Source of the DNA: Elymus sibiricus
Taxonomy: Eukaryota > Streptophyta > Magnoliopsida > Poales > Poaceae
Direction of reading: 5' to 3'
Assembly (NCBI GenBank): GCA_039707655.1
Contig: CM077672.1
Location: 200,360,537 to 200,424,536, forward strand
DNA: 64,000 nucleotides
The position numbers and the translations under genes are program-made. Every line of letters starts with the position of its first letter. Within the stretch, counting starts at the first letter, position 1. Below are positions 1 through 10,680 of the stretch, piece after piece. The notes beneath the pieces are model-generated. The model made no database searches, was not told where the DNA came from, and was given only the letters and a program-made list of their open reading frames with translations.

Positions 1-746
1 AATCTTTTCACCATTTGGCTTATCTCTTCATCGGATACTAGCTTGTCGCTTGAAGTTGTGGGAGCATTGGTTGAGGCTTTGTAAGCACCACTTGATTTGT
101 TGTGTAGCTCCTCTTTGTCCTTGAGTAACATTTCATGAGCAACAATCCTTCCAATGACTTTCGTGGGCTTGAGATCTTTGTAATTTGGCATCATTTCGAT
201 CAATGTGCAAACGGTATCATATTTTCCATCCAAAGCTCTAAGGATCTTCTTGAAGATGAATTTGTCGGTCATTTCTTCACTTCCTAAGGTGGCAATCTCA
301 TTTGTGATGAGAGCAAGCCTAGAGTACATTTCAGTGACTCCTTCACCATCCTTCATCTTGAAATTGTCAAGTTGACTTTGAAGCACATCCAACTTAAATT
401 CCTTGACGGACTCGGTACCCTCATGCATATCAACCAAAGTATCCCAAATTTCCTTTGCATTCTCGAGGCGGATGATTTTGTTGAATTGCTCGGGACACAA
501 ACCGTTGAAGAGAATGTCACAAGCTTGAGCATTGTATTGTAACATCTTCAATTCTTCCGCGGTTGCTTCACGATCCAGTTCCTTGCCATCCTCAAAGAAT
601 TCACCTTGCAAGCCAACATGAACAACAGCCCAAACGGCGGGGTTATGACCAAGAATATGCATTTTCATGTTATGTTTCCAACTAGCAAAGTTTGTCCCAT
701 CAAAATATGGACCTCTACGGTGATAATTACCCTCACTAGACGCCAT
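1..746 (-). CDS. Gag polyprotein, N-terminal part, copia-type (UBN2-like), open at the window edge
   Basis: Gag forms the particle that packages the retrotransposon RNA. I read an uninterrupted frame of 248 codons from the ATG at 746 to the left edge, starting MASSEGNYHRRGPYFDGTNF. It aligns without gaps, at high identity, to the first part of the gag of element D (start 43580). The aromatic-rich N-terminus and the following region, which includes AKEIWDTLVDMHEG, are typical of the plant copia gag family (UBN2, retrotransposon gag). The CCHC zinc knuckle seen in D would lie beyond the edge. The start is the first ATG after the primer-binding site and matches D. Unlike D, this copy shows no stop codon in the visible part, so it may be the better-preserved copy. 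Confidence 0.8.
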   Translation of the reverse strand, partial: MASSEGNYHRRGPYFDGTNFASWKHNMKMHILGHNPAVWAVVHVGLQGEFFEDGKELDREATAEELKMLQYNAQACDILFNGLCPEQFNKIIRLENAKEIWDTLVDMHEGTESVKEFKLDVLQSQLDNFKMKDGEGVTEMYSRLALITNEIATLGSEEMTDKFIFKKILRALDGKYDTVCTLIEMMPNYKDLKPTKVIGRIVAHEMLLKDKEELHNKSSGAYKASTNAPTTSSDKLVSDEEISQMVKR

Positions 747-785
747 ACTCTCCTAGGTTGTGAACCCAAGGTAATGGAGACCAAA

Positions 786-797
786 GCTCTGATACCA
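786..797 (-). promoter_or_regulatory. Primer-binding site of D2 (initiator Met tRNA type)
   Basis: The minus strand reads TGGTATCAGAGC two bases after the LTR terminus, complementary to the 3' end of plant initiator-methionine tRNA, the usual primer for copia elements. Its position fixes the 5' LTR boundary at 800. Confidence 0.85.
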
Positions 798-799
798 CT

Positions 800-2369
800 T
801 GTAGGATCGAAAGTATGTCTAGAGGGGGGGTGATTAGACTACTTGACCAAATAAAAATCTATCCTTTTCCCAATTTTAGTTGTGGGCAGATTTTAGCAAG
901 TATGACAAGTCAAGCATCCCCCTACACATGCAATTCTAAGAGTGTGGCAGCGGAATGTAAACAATTGCACATGTAAGTAAAGGAAGGGATCGGAGATTTC
1001 AAACGCAATGAAGACATGGTGATTTTTGGCGTGGTTCCGATAGGTGGTTCTATCGTACGTCCACGTTGATGGAGGCTTCAACCCACGGAGGGTAAAGGCT
1101 GCGCGAGTCCACGGAGGGCTCCACCCACAAAGGGTCCACGAAGAAGCAACCTTGCCTATTCCACCATGGCTTACATCCGTGAAGGACTAGCCTCATTCGC
1201 GGTAGATATTCACGAAGTAGGTGATCTCCTTGCCCTTACACACTCCTTGGTTCAACTCCACATCATGTCGAAGGCTCCCAAGTGACACCTAACCAATCTA
1301 GGAGACACCACTCTCCAAAAGGTAATAGACGGTGTGTTGTTGATGAACTCCTTGCTCTTGTGCTTCAAATGATAGTCTCCCCAACACTCAAACAACTCCT
1401 CACAGATTTGGCTATGGTGGAAGAAAGATTTGAGTGGAAAGCAACTTGGGGAAGGCTAGAAATCATGGTTCAAATGGTTGGATTGGAATGTCTTGATCTC
1501 AACACATGAGTAGGTGGTGGTTCTCTCTCAGAAAATGTATGGAGGAAGTGTAGGCACGTTCTGATGGCTCTCTTCACTTAGGAAGAAGGGGTGGATGGGT
1601 ATATATAGCCTCCACACAAAATCCAATCGTTACACACTTTTGACCCGTGTAAGAAATCTCGGTGGCACTGACCTGTGTAAAAGATATGAACGTTAGGAAT
1701 CGCGGTGGGTCCGATTGGAACAACTCGGATGGACTGATGTGCAATGGTTAGGGCAAACCTCGTCTCGGTGGTACCGATTGCATCAACTCGGTGGGACCGA
1801 AGTGAAGCAATAAGGCAATAGAGAGTTGGCAAGCCATCTTTGTGAGACCGATTTGCAAATCTCGGTGTTACCGAAGTAATTGCAAACGATTACAGAGAGT
1901 TGGCAAGGCCATTTCGGTGGGACCGAGATCCATATCGGTGGATCCGATTTGTTAGGGTTTTGGCAGTGGCTAAGTCCAAATGAACTCAGTGGCTCCGGAT
2001 AGGAATTTTCGGTGGGGCCGAGTTGGAATGTAGGTTTTGGACATATTTGGATGGAGAAAGTGGTTGAGGGTTTTGGAGCACTGTCACTAAGCACTTGAGC
2101 AAAAAGATCATTAAGCAACACCTCATTCCCTTTTAATAGTATTGGCTTTCCTATGGACTCAATGTGATCTTGGATCACTTAACAAAAAATGTAGAGTCTT
2201 GAGCTTTTGCCAATCCATGTCATTAGCATTTTGAGGGGTCCACAATCACTAGTCCTTGCCATGCCAATCATTGAACATCCTGAAATATTTAACTTGAATG
2301 GACATTAGTTCACTTAGATATATGTTGTTACAAATTACCAAAACCACCAAGGGAGCAAATGTGCCTTCA
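800..2369 (-). repeat. 5' LTR of D2
   Basis: About 1.57 kb, bounded by TG and CA on the minus strand. A TATA-like box lies at 1600-1608. Upstream of it on the minus strand (about 1650-2040) is a diverged cluster of short CGGT...ACCG palindromes, as in the D LTRs. It differs from the D LTRs at noticeably more sites than they differ from each other, so it is a separate, older-diverged copy. Confidence 0.8.
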
Positions 2370-3055
2370 CTTGCTCCCTTAGCGCAAAAGGGGAAATCTT
2401 CACCATCCGCGCCTGCTGGCATGGCCTCTGTCGCCGTTCGTCGCCGCGTGCGTCACCCACGTGATGGGCACGAGACCGCGCGACCGAGCCGAACAGCACC
2501 CGTCTCGCGCGCCTTCGGGAGGGTGCCTCTGGAGGCCGCCTCGCGAGAGGGCCTCGTGAGGCTCTCGGTGAAGCGGCTGAGTCTTGCTTGCTCACTCCCT
2601 GAGGAGGGGTCCTCAGGAGGCTGGGACCTCTAGAGGGGTCTTGCCTGAGACGCCCGCTGGTGGCCGCATGCCGGGCCTCCGCCAGGCATTTCGCCCTGGC
2701 CAAAGGCAGACGGGCCGGGATACCCTGGGTTCCACGGGCCCGATAGTAGCCCCCGGGCACACGGCGCGCATGTTCCCGCCTACTCGGGGGCGAAACGGCG
2801 CGGGCCCTAACCGCCTACAGGCCAGGCGCGACGCATGGCACATGACGTGATGGGGGACGCCCCCACTTCTCCCACGACGCCTCGGTAACCGACCGCGCTG
2901 ACATAAAGCTTGCCCGTGCATGGCGCGAGACCATCATTGCCTTCCTTCACACACTCTGTCCCCCCGCGCCTTCCTTCTTGAGCACTGCTCCTCACGATCC
3001 CCTCTCCGAGCTTTGCCTCTTCCCCCACTTCTACTCGTGACTCTGCCGCGCTTCG

Positions 3056-4872
3056 ATGGTGCCCGCCGGCAAGAAGGGAAAGGCGGCGGCCCCGGCCCGA
3101 AGCGCGCCCGCCATCATCGACCAGGAGGGCCTCGACAAGGTGCTCCCGCTGGTGGCCGGCGACGAGAATGAGAATCGGGCGACCAAGATCTGGCCGGGCT
3201 CACGCGCGCGGCGCGACCTGGGGGCGACGGCCTATCCCTTCTTCCTCCATAGCGTTTATGCCAGGTTGGTGCCGCCATTCTCGGACTTTTTCTATGCCAT
3301 CCTTTCCCATTACCGGATTCACGCCCTTCATCTTCAACCCAATTCCATACTCCTCCTGGCCATGTTCGCCTTTTACTGCAAGGCTTTTGTGGGCGTGATG
3401 CCTTCGGTGGCGCTCTTCCGCCACTTCTTCAGCCTGCGGCTGACTGTGGTGGACCAGCGCTCCGGATGCACCTCGTTCCTCGCCGTCAAGGGGATGGAGT
3501 GCAGCATCATCACCTTGAAGGTTGCGAAGAAGGTGGAGGGCTACCGGCAGCGCTAGGTCTATATGGACGCATGCCGGACCAGCCCGCTCCTAATGATCCC
3601 GATGGACCTGGCTGAGAAGAACTCCAGGTCGGGGCACGAGAAGCTCACCGACCCAAGGATGGAGCCCGTCTTGGAGCGGATGGCCGCGCACCGGGCCGCG
3701 CACCTGTCGGGGGCGACGGTCGTCAGGGAGTACTTGCGGCGGCGCATCGCACCGCTCCAACAGTGCTCGCGCCCTGCTTGGGAGTTCACTGGCGTGAGGG
3801 ATTACATGAGGCTGAGCTCCGGCAGCTTGAAGCAAGAAGTGCTGGATGGAGCCCTGGCGATTCTGCTCAGCAGCCCCGCCGCGGACCCGCCTGAGGATTC
3901 GCTCTTGCTATTCCGCTACCAGGAGATGGTAGAGCTGGTCACGGAGATGCCCCTCTTTGACCAGTGGGGTGTCATGCCGGAGGGCCATGTCGGGCCCCGC
4001 GAGAACCCTCTCGTGGTGGCGATAGATTCCGGGGGCAGCGGCGGTGATGAGGACTCAGGGGAGGCCACAGAGGAGGGTGCCGACCGGGCACCACCACGCA
4101 CCCACCGTCAGCTCCTCTGCGACCTCGATGATGATGATGCCGACAGCGCGCTTCCTGCGGCGGAGGCGGCCCTTGGCCGGGAGGTGGTCGAGCCCCCGGT
4201 GGCAGAGGCTCGTCAGGGAGCCGAGGCTTCCCAGGCCCCCGAGACGGGCGATGACGCGTCCTGGTCCACCGCGGCCCGCTCCGGGGGCCCGGAAGGTGGA
4301 GCTAGGGCGATGCCTGAGGGTGGCGACGACGACCTGTCTCTCGTGGAGAAGAAGAGGAAGTGGACCATCAGCGACGAGTAAGTTCCCATGCCCATCCGGT
4401 GTTTTATGTTTGCATTTCTTGTCCGAGCTCGGGGCTTAGCCGCTGTTTTGTTAAGGAGGTCCGCCAGCGACCAGAAGAAGAAGAAGAAGACGAAGGCAAA
4501 GATGGCCCCTAGCCCGAAGGGGGCACCAGTCCCTGTCGCGGGCGCCGGGGGGCAAGAAGAGGTCGCCCGCCGCCCTGACACCGAGACTGGGTGCATGGAG
4601 GTGGAAGAGGAGCCGACTGTTCATCCGGAGCCGCACGCGGGCGTGACTCCTGAGGCCGAGGCAGAGGAGCCTCAGGCAGCTGCCTCCGGAGGTGGGGGCG
4701 TGCCCCTCGCGGACCGTGCCACGAGAGAAGATGCAGCGATGGGGAAGGACGAGGCGCCCGCTCCCCCGCCAGAAGCCTCCTTAACGCGATGGGGGACGAC
4801 GCGGGGCGGGCCGCGGCGAGCTCTCAAGCTGCACCCACGCATGGGGCTTCCGGGGCGGGCACGACGAGCCCC
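3056..4872 (+). pseudogene. 'Putative gypsy type transposon' ORF (Transposase_28-like), with a nonsense codon
   Basis: The first part (3056-3556) encodes a Lys/Ala-rich start and then a block containing LHLQPNSILLLAMFAFYCKA, characteristic of the plant family PF04195 (function unknown, found in gypsy-like elements). A TAG at 3554-3556 interrupts the frame; the same frame resumes immediately and runs to 4381 with RRRIAPLQ, a motif that normally follows this domain. Family members usually have Trp at the stop position, so TGG to TAG is the likely lesion. The downstream part is acidic and low-complexity. After 4381 the same frame continues (AGC GAC CAG, then a Lys run) if the 90-bp intron listed separately is removed. 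The coding sequence is cut at 4873 by the LTR of F. Confidence 0.65.
4378..4467 (+). other. Possible 90-bp intron in the G ORF
   Basis: The ORF ends at a stop inside a perfect plant donor (GTAAGT at 4378). An AG at 4466-4467 follows a T-rich stretch, and joining the two keeps the frame and leads into the Lys-rich continuation at 4469. This is a frame and consensus argument only; no transcript is available here. Confidence 0.4.
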
Positions 4873-6310
4873 TGCTACTTGTGAGCTGCGTTGGGTTTTC
4901 CCTGAAGAGGAAGGGATGATGCAGTACAGTAGAGATAAGTATTTCCCTCAGTTATGAAACCAAGGTTATCAATCCAGTAGGAGAATCACGCAACACCTCG
5001 TTAACAGTACCTGCACACAAAATAACAAATCCTTGCACCCAACGCAAACAAGGGGTTGTCCAACCTTTGGCGGTTAATTGCAAGATTAAATTGTATGGTG
5101 ATAGATAGATAGATTGAACTAAAATATAAAATAAAATAAAGTAAAAGTGCAGCAAGGTATTTTTAGGATTTTTAATATATGATAGAAGTAGACCCGGGGG
5201 CCATAGTTTTCACTAGAGGCTTCTCTCATGAAAATAACATACGGTGGGTGAACAAATTACGGTTTGGCAAATGATAGAAAAGCAAATAATCATGATGATA
5301 TCCAAGGCAATGATCATGTATATAGGCATCACGTCCGAGACAAGTAGACCGACTCCTGCCTGCATCTACTACTATTACTCCACACATCGACCGCTATCCA
5401 GCATGCATCTAGTGTATTAAGTCCATAAAGAACGGAGTAGCACCTTAAGCAAGATGACATGATGTAGACAAAGTAAACTCACGCATGAATAAACCCCATC
5501 TTTTTACCCTTAATAGCAACGATACATACGTGTCATGTCCTTTTCTCTCACTGGGATTGAGCACCGCAAGATCAAACCCATTACAAAACACCTCTCCCAT
5601 TGCAAGATAAATCAATCTAGTTGGCCAAACCAAATCAATAGATCGGAGAGAAATACGAAGCTATAATAATCATCCATAAAAGAGTTTAGAGAAGACTCAA
5701 ATAATATTCATGGATAATCTGATCATAAACTCACAATTCATCGGATCCCAACAAGCACACCGCAAAAAGTGATTACATCGGATAGAACTCCAAGAACATC
5801 GAGGAGAACATTGTATTGAAGATCAAAAAGAGAGAAGAAGCCATCTAGCTACTAACTATGGACCCGAAGGTCTGTGATAAACTACTCACGCATCATCGGA
5901 AGGGCAGCAAGGTTGATGTAGAGCCCCTCCGTGGTCGATTCCCCCTCCGGCGGAGTACCGGAAAAGGCCTCCAGATGGGATCTCTCGAGAACAGAAACTT
6001 GCGGCGGCGGAAAAAGTATTTCGTGGACTCCTCTGTTGGTTTCCCGATTTTAGAGAATTTATAGTGGTGGAATTAGGTCAAACGAAGCTGTGTGGGCCCC
6101 ATGAGCCACCAGGGCATGCCCCCCTGGGGCGCGCCGTGGTGCCTCGTGGGCCACTGCTTCATCTTCTCGTCTCCTCCCGAAGCTTCTAGTGTTTATTATG
6201 TCCGAAAAAAATCTCCAAAAAGTTTCGTGGCATTTGGACTTCGTTTGGTACTGATATTCTAGAAAACCAAAAACAGGCAAAAAAATAGCAACTGGCACTA
6301 GGCACTAAGT
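4873..6310 (-). repeat. Element F: 3' portion of a gypsy-type LTR, interrupted by E
   Basis: The minus strand ends in AAGTAGCA at 4873, a typical LTR terminus. The other end (about 6090-6310) contains a block that matches the early part of the A LTR, including the shared CAAACGAAGTCCAAATGC, so F and A are related families. The sequence stops at 6310 where the LTR of E begins, so the remaining bases of this LTR should lie beyond the right edge on the far side of E. As the leftmost LTR of a minus-strand element it would be the 3' LTR, or a solo LTR. No coding sequence is seen. Confidence 0.7.
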
Positions 6311-6608
6311 TGTGGCACCCCAGCTCAAAGCAACCGGTTTACCTTGCATTGCCAGCCCAGAGAACACGTCTTCTGGCAATACACAACAACTTGGTACAGA
6401 AAACAATCGCTTTATTGATCTCTAGCGGATACATAGGTTCCAAATATTACATGATAAGCGAGGCCAAGCGGCACATATGGTGCGGCTGCACTTATGTACA
6501 TTATTTAGTAGACATCTCAGGGGCCTCGATGATAAAGGGACTACTATGCGGCAGCAGAACGACGAGGTAGCGGAACTCCACGCCACAGGGACACTGCTGG
6601 GACACGGC

Positions 6609-6661
6609 CTAGAGCGCGACATACTGCTCGACATCCACACCATGCACGGCTTCTCCTGCAT
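6609..6661 (-). other. Exon-like segment in the E LTR (terminal, with stop)
   Basis: On the minus strand an acceptor-like ATGCCAG precedes 6661, and the segment reads to a TAG at 6609-6611. Entering in phase 1 it encodes AGEAVHGVDVEQYVAL and stop. An AGTACTCAC element resembling a plant branch site lies about 20 nt upstream of the acceptor. It is about 300 bp from the LTR end, the same relative place as the terminal exon-like segment in the LTRs of B. Confidence 0.4.
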
Positions 6662-7790
6662 CTGGCATGATAAGCCAGGTGAGTACTTTGAATGTACTTG
6701 CATGCTCACAGCAAACAAAACAAGTACGACAAACAACAACAAGGCATTTAACAAGTTTAATGCATGAGCATGATTCTACCCAACATGAGGTGCGCGTGAA
6801 AAGTTGCCGTGGTCCCTGGGACCAACTTACCATTGCAGGTTACCATGTAACCACCGTTCATAACTTACCAACGTGATCCTTACTTGATCACAGCAATACC
6901 TTTCATAGTGATCCTCACGCGATCACCAATTTTGCATGTGCCATCTTGTGAATCTTAGTGTGCAAGTTAATTATATTTGTTGACCCACGGTGTGACCTAC
7001 TACGAATTGTGGCCATATCCAAGGACGCGGCTATCGATAGATTATACACTCTGCAGAGGTTAGAACACTGTACCCACACTACGGAACTCATGGCTTCGTT
7101 CTCCCATTCAGGTGGACCAACGATATTCCGACAAAACCAATCTATTGCATGACACTCTCCCGGCCACTCCGACATACTCCCCTTTGGGCTATGTCATGGG
7201 TGGCCCCGATGTCAACTCATGACATCCGCCACCTCTGTGGCTGCCACCGTCGTGGCCAAACAAAACATCGTCCCAAACGGGGACCTCGGTACCGTAAAAC
7301 TCGGGCACACAAGGTTATGATTGCCTACCAGGCTAGGGTAGCGCCAGTGCACAACCTTCCCTAGTAGGAGGCACCGGCGAGAGGCATGACAATAGACCGC
7401 ATTAGGGCCTACCCATCCAGGCAAGTGTGGTTGCACTGGTGAGCTCGATTCGGTGGCACCATGACTCGATCAACAACATGTTCAAGTTGAATTATCATCA
7501 ATGTTAACTTGAAATATAAAGATCTGAGCCATAGTGTGTGAATGGATGCACGGGTCATGATCATGAGTAACGAATGCATCATGCTACCATGAGAGTATAT
7601 GACATGATCTCTACTGCACACTAGCAAGAAACATCTTCCCTACGGCATAGCATCAAAATGATATGGAGCAAATACAATGCAATAAGCTTTATATAGCACA
7701 TTATTTAAATAGTGGAATATATGATGAATTTAATTAAAATAAACCATTGCCATTGCAATGCCATCCTTGCATATGAATGTTGTGGCTTGC

Positions 7791-7847
7791 CTTGGTTCAG
7801 AGGAGTGTCAAAATACTCCTGGTCTTCTCCAACAGAACTAGGAGCTT
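7791..7847 (-). other. Exon-like segment in the E LTR (57 nt, GC donor)
   Basis: On the minus strand a T-rich tract ending in TTTTCAG precedes 7847; the segment ends in AAG followed by GCAAGC, a GC-type donor. Read with 2 nt of incoming codon and 1 nt left over, it is open and encodes APSSVGEDQEYFDTPLNQ. The phase matches the terminal segment at 6661. This layout mirrors 21484-21558 in element B. Confidence 0.4.
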
Positions 7848-8863
7848 CTGAAAATATTTTAAATGCAAAAAAAATGTCACATAAATTATTTTATTTCACC
7901 AAAAATTATCAACAGCAAGAAAAATTCTGAAATTTGGCATGCATAAACTTTGGCTCACTACAAACCAGTAGCAAAAAGAATCAACTCAATTGGACTTATA
8001 GAATAGAAATTATGGCTGGTCAAAGTTGGGGTCAGAATCTGGTCAAAATATTCATTTAAATTTATTTAACCGAATTTCCAGGACAGGCCACGTTGAAGGC
8101 GTATTTCCAGAGTACGCCTCCACTTAGAAAATGATTCGGGAGAGAGAGAGAGGCTGACAGTGGGGTCCCACTGTCAGGGTTAAAAGACAGAGAGAGAGGG
8201 AACAGTACTCGGCGGCTCGGTCGCCGGTGATTCTCCGCCGAGGAGACCACGGCGGTTGTCGGCGAGGGGCGGGATGGACTCAACACAGCATGGCGAACAT
8301 GCACGTACCCGAGGCGATGGCTGGGGTGGACAGACGGTGTCGGGAGGTTCTTCTCCAGAGACGGCAGCGGCGGAGCTCGTCGGATTCGGCGATTCCGGTG
8401 ACGATCCAGCGAACCAGTGGCACCGTCGAGCTCAGGAGATCACCACAATCTCGAGGGGAGCAGAGAGCGAAGCTGGGGGTGGCTGGGATGAGTGCACGAT
8501 CCAGGGGGATCCGTGGTGGATTCTGGCGATGATCGGCGGCCCTCCCGGCCTTGCTGCGCTTGTTGAGGAGTGCTTTGTGGCCAGAGGAGGCGAGAGGGAT
8601 GGCTAGAATGACTCGGGGCTGCTTTATTTATAGATGGAGGTCGATCGTGCTCGGGACTCCGCCGGCGATGAGCTGCAGAAGAAGATAGAGGGAGATGAGC
8701 TCGGGCGCGACGTGGAGGAGGAGTAGTGGTGCACATCTACGCGGTGCACGCGTGCAAGCATAGTGCACCACACTACGCGGAGTAAACGGAGCACGCGCGC
8801 CCACTGTTCCGCTTGGTAGCGTTCGGCTGCTTCCGGCGAGCAGCTTGCCGGTGTCGGGGAGGA

Positions 8864-8868
8864 GCAGG
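8864..8868 (+). repeat. Left target-site duplication of A
   Basis: GCAGG before the LTR of A; the matching GCATG follows its other LTR at 58557-58561. One mismatch in five. Confidence 0.7.
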
Positions 8869-10478
8869 TGATACGTCTCCAACGTATCTATAATTTATGA
8901 AGTATTCATGCCATGTTTATTATAGTTTTGTATGATTTTGGTGCACTTTTATATAGCTTTTATATGATTTTATGGACTAACATATTGACCTAGTGCCCAA
9001 TGCCAGTTGCTGTTTTCTGCTTGTTTTTGGTTTTCCAGAAAATCCATATCAAACGAAGTCCAAATGCAGCGAAACTTTTTGACGATTTTTTCTGGAAGGA
9101 AACAGACCCAGGAAGCTTCAGAGGAGTAGCAGAGGAGCCACAGGGGCCCCACGAGCCACCTGGGCGCGCCTGCCCCCCCAGGCGTGCCCTGGTGCCTCGT
9201 GGGCCCCCTGTGGCCCCTCTTCGCGTGGTTCCAATGTCACAAAATCATATATATTCAGAAACCCCCGAAAGTTAACCTAGATAAGTTTTTACGCCGCCGC
9301 AAGCCTATGTATCTCCATGATCTCATCAATAGCCCTTTTTCAGCACCCTGTCGGAGGGGGAATCATCACCGAAGGCCATCTTCATCATCCCAGCGGTCTC
9401 CATGACAAGGAGGGAGTAGTTCACCATCGGGGCTGAGGGTTTGTACCAGTAGCTATGTGTTTTATCTCTCTCTCGTGTTCTTGATTTGGCACGATCTTGA
9501 TGTACCGCGAGCTTTGTTAATATAGTTGGATCATATGGTGTTTCTCCCTCTCTATCTTGTTGTGATGAATCGAATCTTTTCCCTTTGAGGTTTCGTTATT
9601 GTCGGATTGAATATTTTAGATTTGAGAACATTTGATGTATGTCTTGCATATGAATACCTGTGGTGACAATGGGGTATCATATTGATTCTCTTGATGTATG
9701 TTTTGGCACTCAACTCGCGGATTCCCGAGGTGACATTGGGGTAATCCATGCATAGGGATTGATGCACATTTTCATTATCTTTTCTCCGATAGAAACTTTG
9801 GGGTGCTCCTTGGAGTTCTTTGTGTGGATTGAATATTATGATTATGAAGTTGTTTGATGCATATCGTATGTGTATCATATGGTGTTATTTTAGTACGAAC
9901 TCTAGGGCTGTTTGTGACACTTATAGGAATAGCTCAATAGATTGATCAGAAAGGATAACTTTGAGGTGGTTTCGTACCCTACAAACAATTTCTATCTTAT
10001 GTTCTCCGCTAATAGGAACTTGGGAGTGATTCTTTATCGCACGTTGAGGGATGGTTATATGATCCAATTATATTAGCATTGTTGAGAGATTGCACTAGCA
10101 AAAGTATGAACCCTAGGCCATGTTTTTAATCATTGCAATGCCGTTTGTGCTCACTTTTGTTACTTGCTACCTTGCTGTTTTTATATTTTCAGATTACAAA
10201 AACCTATATCTACTATCCATACTACACTTTTATCACCATCTCTTCGCCGAACTAGTGCACCTATACAATTTACCATTGTATTGGGTGTGTTGGGGACACA
10301 AGAGATTTCTTGTACTTGGTTGCAGGGTTGTTTGAGAGATACCATCTTCAACCTACGCCTCCCACGGATTGATAAACCTTAGGTCATCCACTTGAGGGAA
10401 AATTGCTACTGTCCTACAAAACTCTACGCTTGGAGGCCCAACACGAGTCTACAAGAATAAGTTGTGTAGTAGACATCA
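8869..10478 (+). repeat. 5' LTR of A
   Basis: About 1.61 kb. Compared by eye with the 3' LTR, it lacks a 62-bp segment present at about 57885-57946 and has 16 bp absent from the 3' copy near 9481, where CTTGAT repeats flank the difference. It contains a GC-rich block (about 9140-9220) with inverted GGGCCCC-type repeats. Confidence 0.85.
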
Positions 10479-10488
10479 AGCTCTTTTC

Positions 10489-10506
10489 TGGCGCCGTTGC
10501 CGGGGA
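10489..10506 (+). promoter_or_regulatory. Primer-binding site of A (Asp tRNA type)
   Basis: TGGCGCCGTTGCCGGGGA, complementary to the 3' end of plant tRNA-Asp, the primer common to many gypsy elements. It begins 10 nt after the LTR end. Confidence 0.85.
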
Positions 10507-10680
10507 GGTGAGTGCTTGAAGGTATATCTTTAGATCTTGCAATTTAATCTTTTAGTTTCTTGTTTTATCACTAGTTTGGTTTATAAAAGAAAACTACAAA
10601 AAAATGGAGTTGAGGTTGCCTCATATTATTCGTCTTTATAATGTTTTTCTTGAAAATGATGGAGCAGAAATTTTGCTCAA

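Larger units (their letters stand above)
1..2369 (-). mobile_element. Element D2: 5' part of a copia-type LTR retrotransposon, cut by the window edge
   Basis: Reading on the minus strand, this is a 5' LTR (2369 down to 800), a primer-binding site and the start of gag running off the left edge. The LTR, leader and gag closely resemble element D (35467-45241), so the two are copies of one family. The right boundary is clear: the terminal bases shared with both D LTRs stop at 2369 and unrelated GC-rich sequence (element G) begins. The other end and its target duplication lie outside the window. By analogy with D, the complete element probably lacks pol, but that cannot be seen here. Confidence 0.85.
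2370..4872 (+). mobile_element. Element G: fragment of a GC-rich gypsy-type element (host of D2 and F)
   Basis: A GC-rich stretch interrupted on the left by D2 and on the right by the LTR of F. It has about 690 bp of leader-like sequence without a recognisable LTR end or primer-binding site, followed by a broken ORF of the 'putative gypsy type transposon' family. Neither LTR is in the window, so its class is inferred from the ORF alone. The codon and base composition (GC-rich, runs of Ala, Gly, Arg) differ sharply from the neighbouring elements. Confidence 0.55.
6311..8868 (-). repeat. E 3' LTR, distal segment
   Basis: The minus strand ends GGTGCCACA at 6311, the LTR terminus. With the proximal segment (58557-59393) the LTR is about 3.4 kb. 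A TATA-like box (CTATAAATAAA, minus) lies at 8623-8633, followed by a GC-rich zone (about 8600-8100), a GACAGTGGGACCCC motif, an AT-rich zone and then two exon-like segments (7791-7847 and 6609-6661). Many ORFs in the GC-rich zone are compositional. No separate gene is supported here. Confidence 0.75.

Noticed and set aside
2298..3028. Several ORFs of 73-141 codons on both strands
   Set aside because: High GC makes stops rare; no domain, and they overlap the leader of G.
8062..8736. ORFs on both strands in a GC-rich block
   Set aside because: This is the LTR of E; the ORFs overlap on both strands and are compositional.
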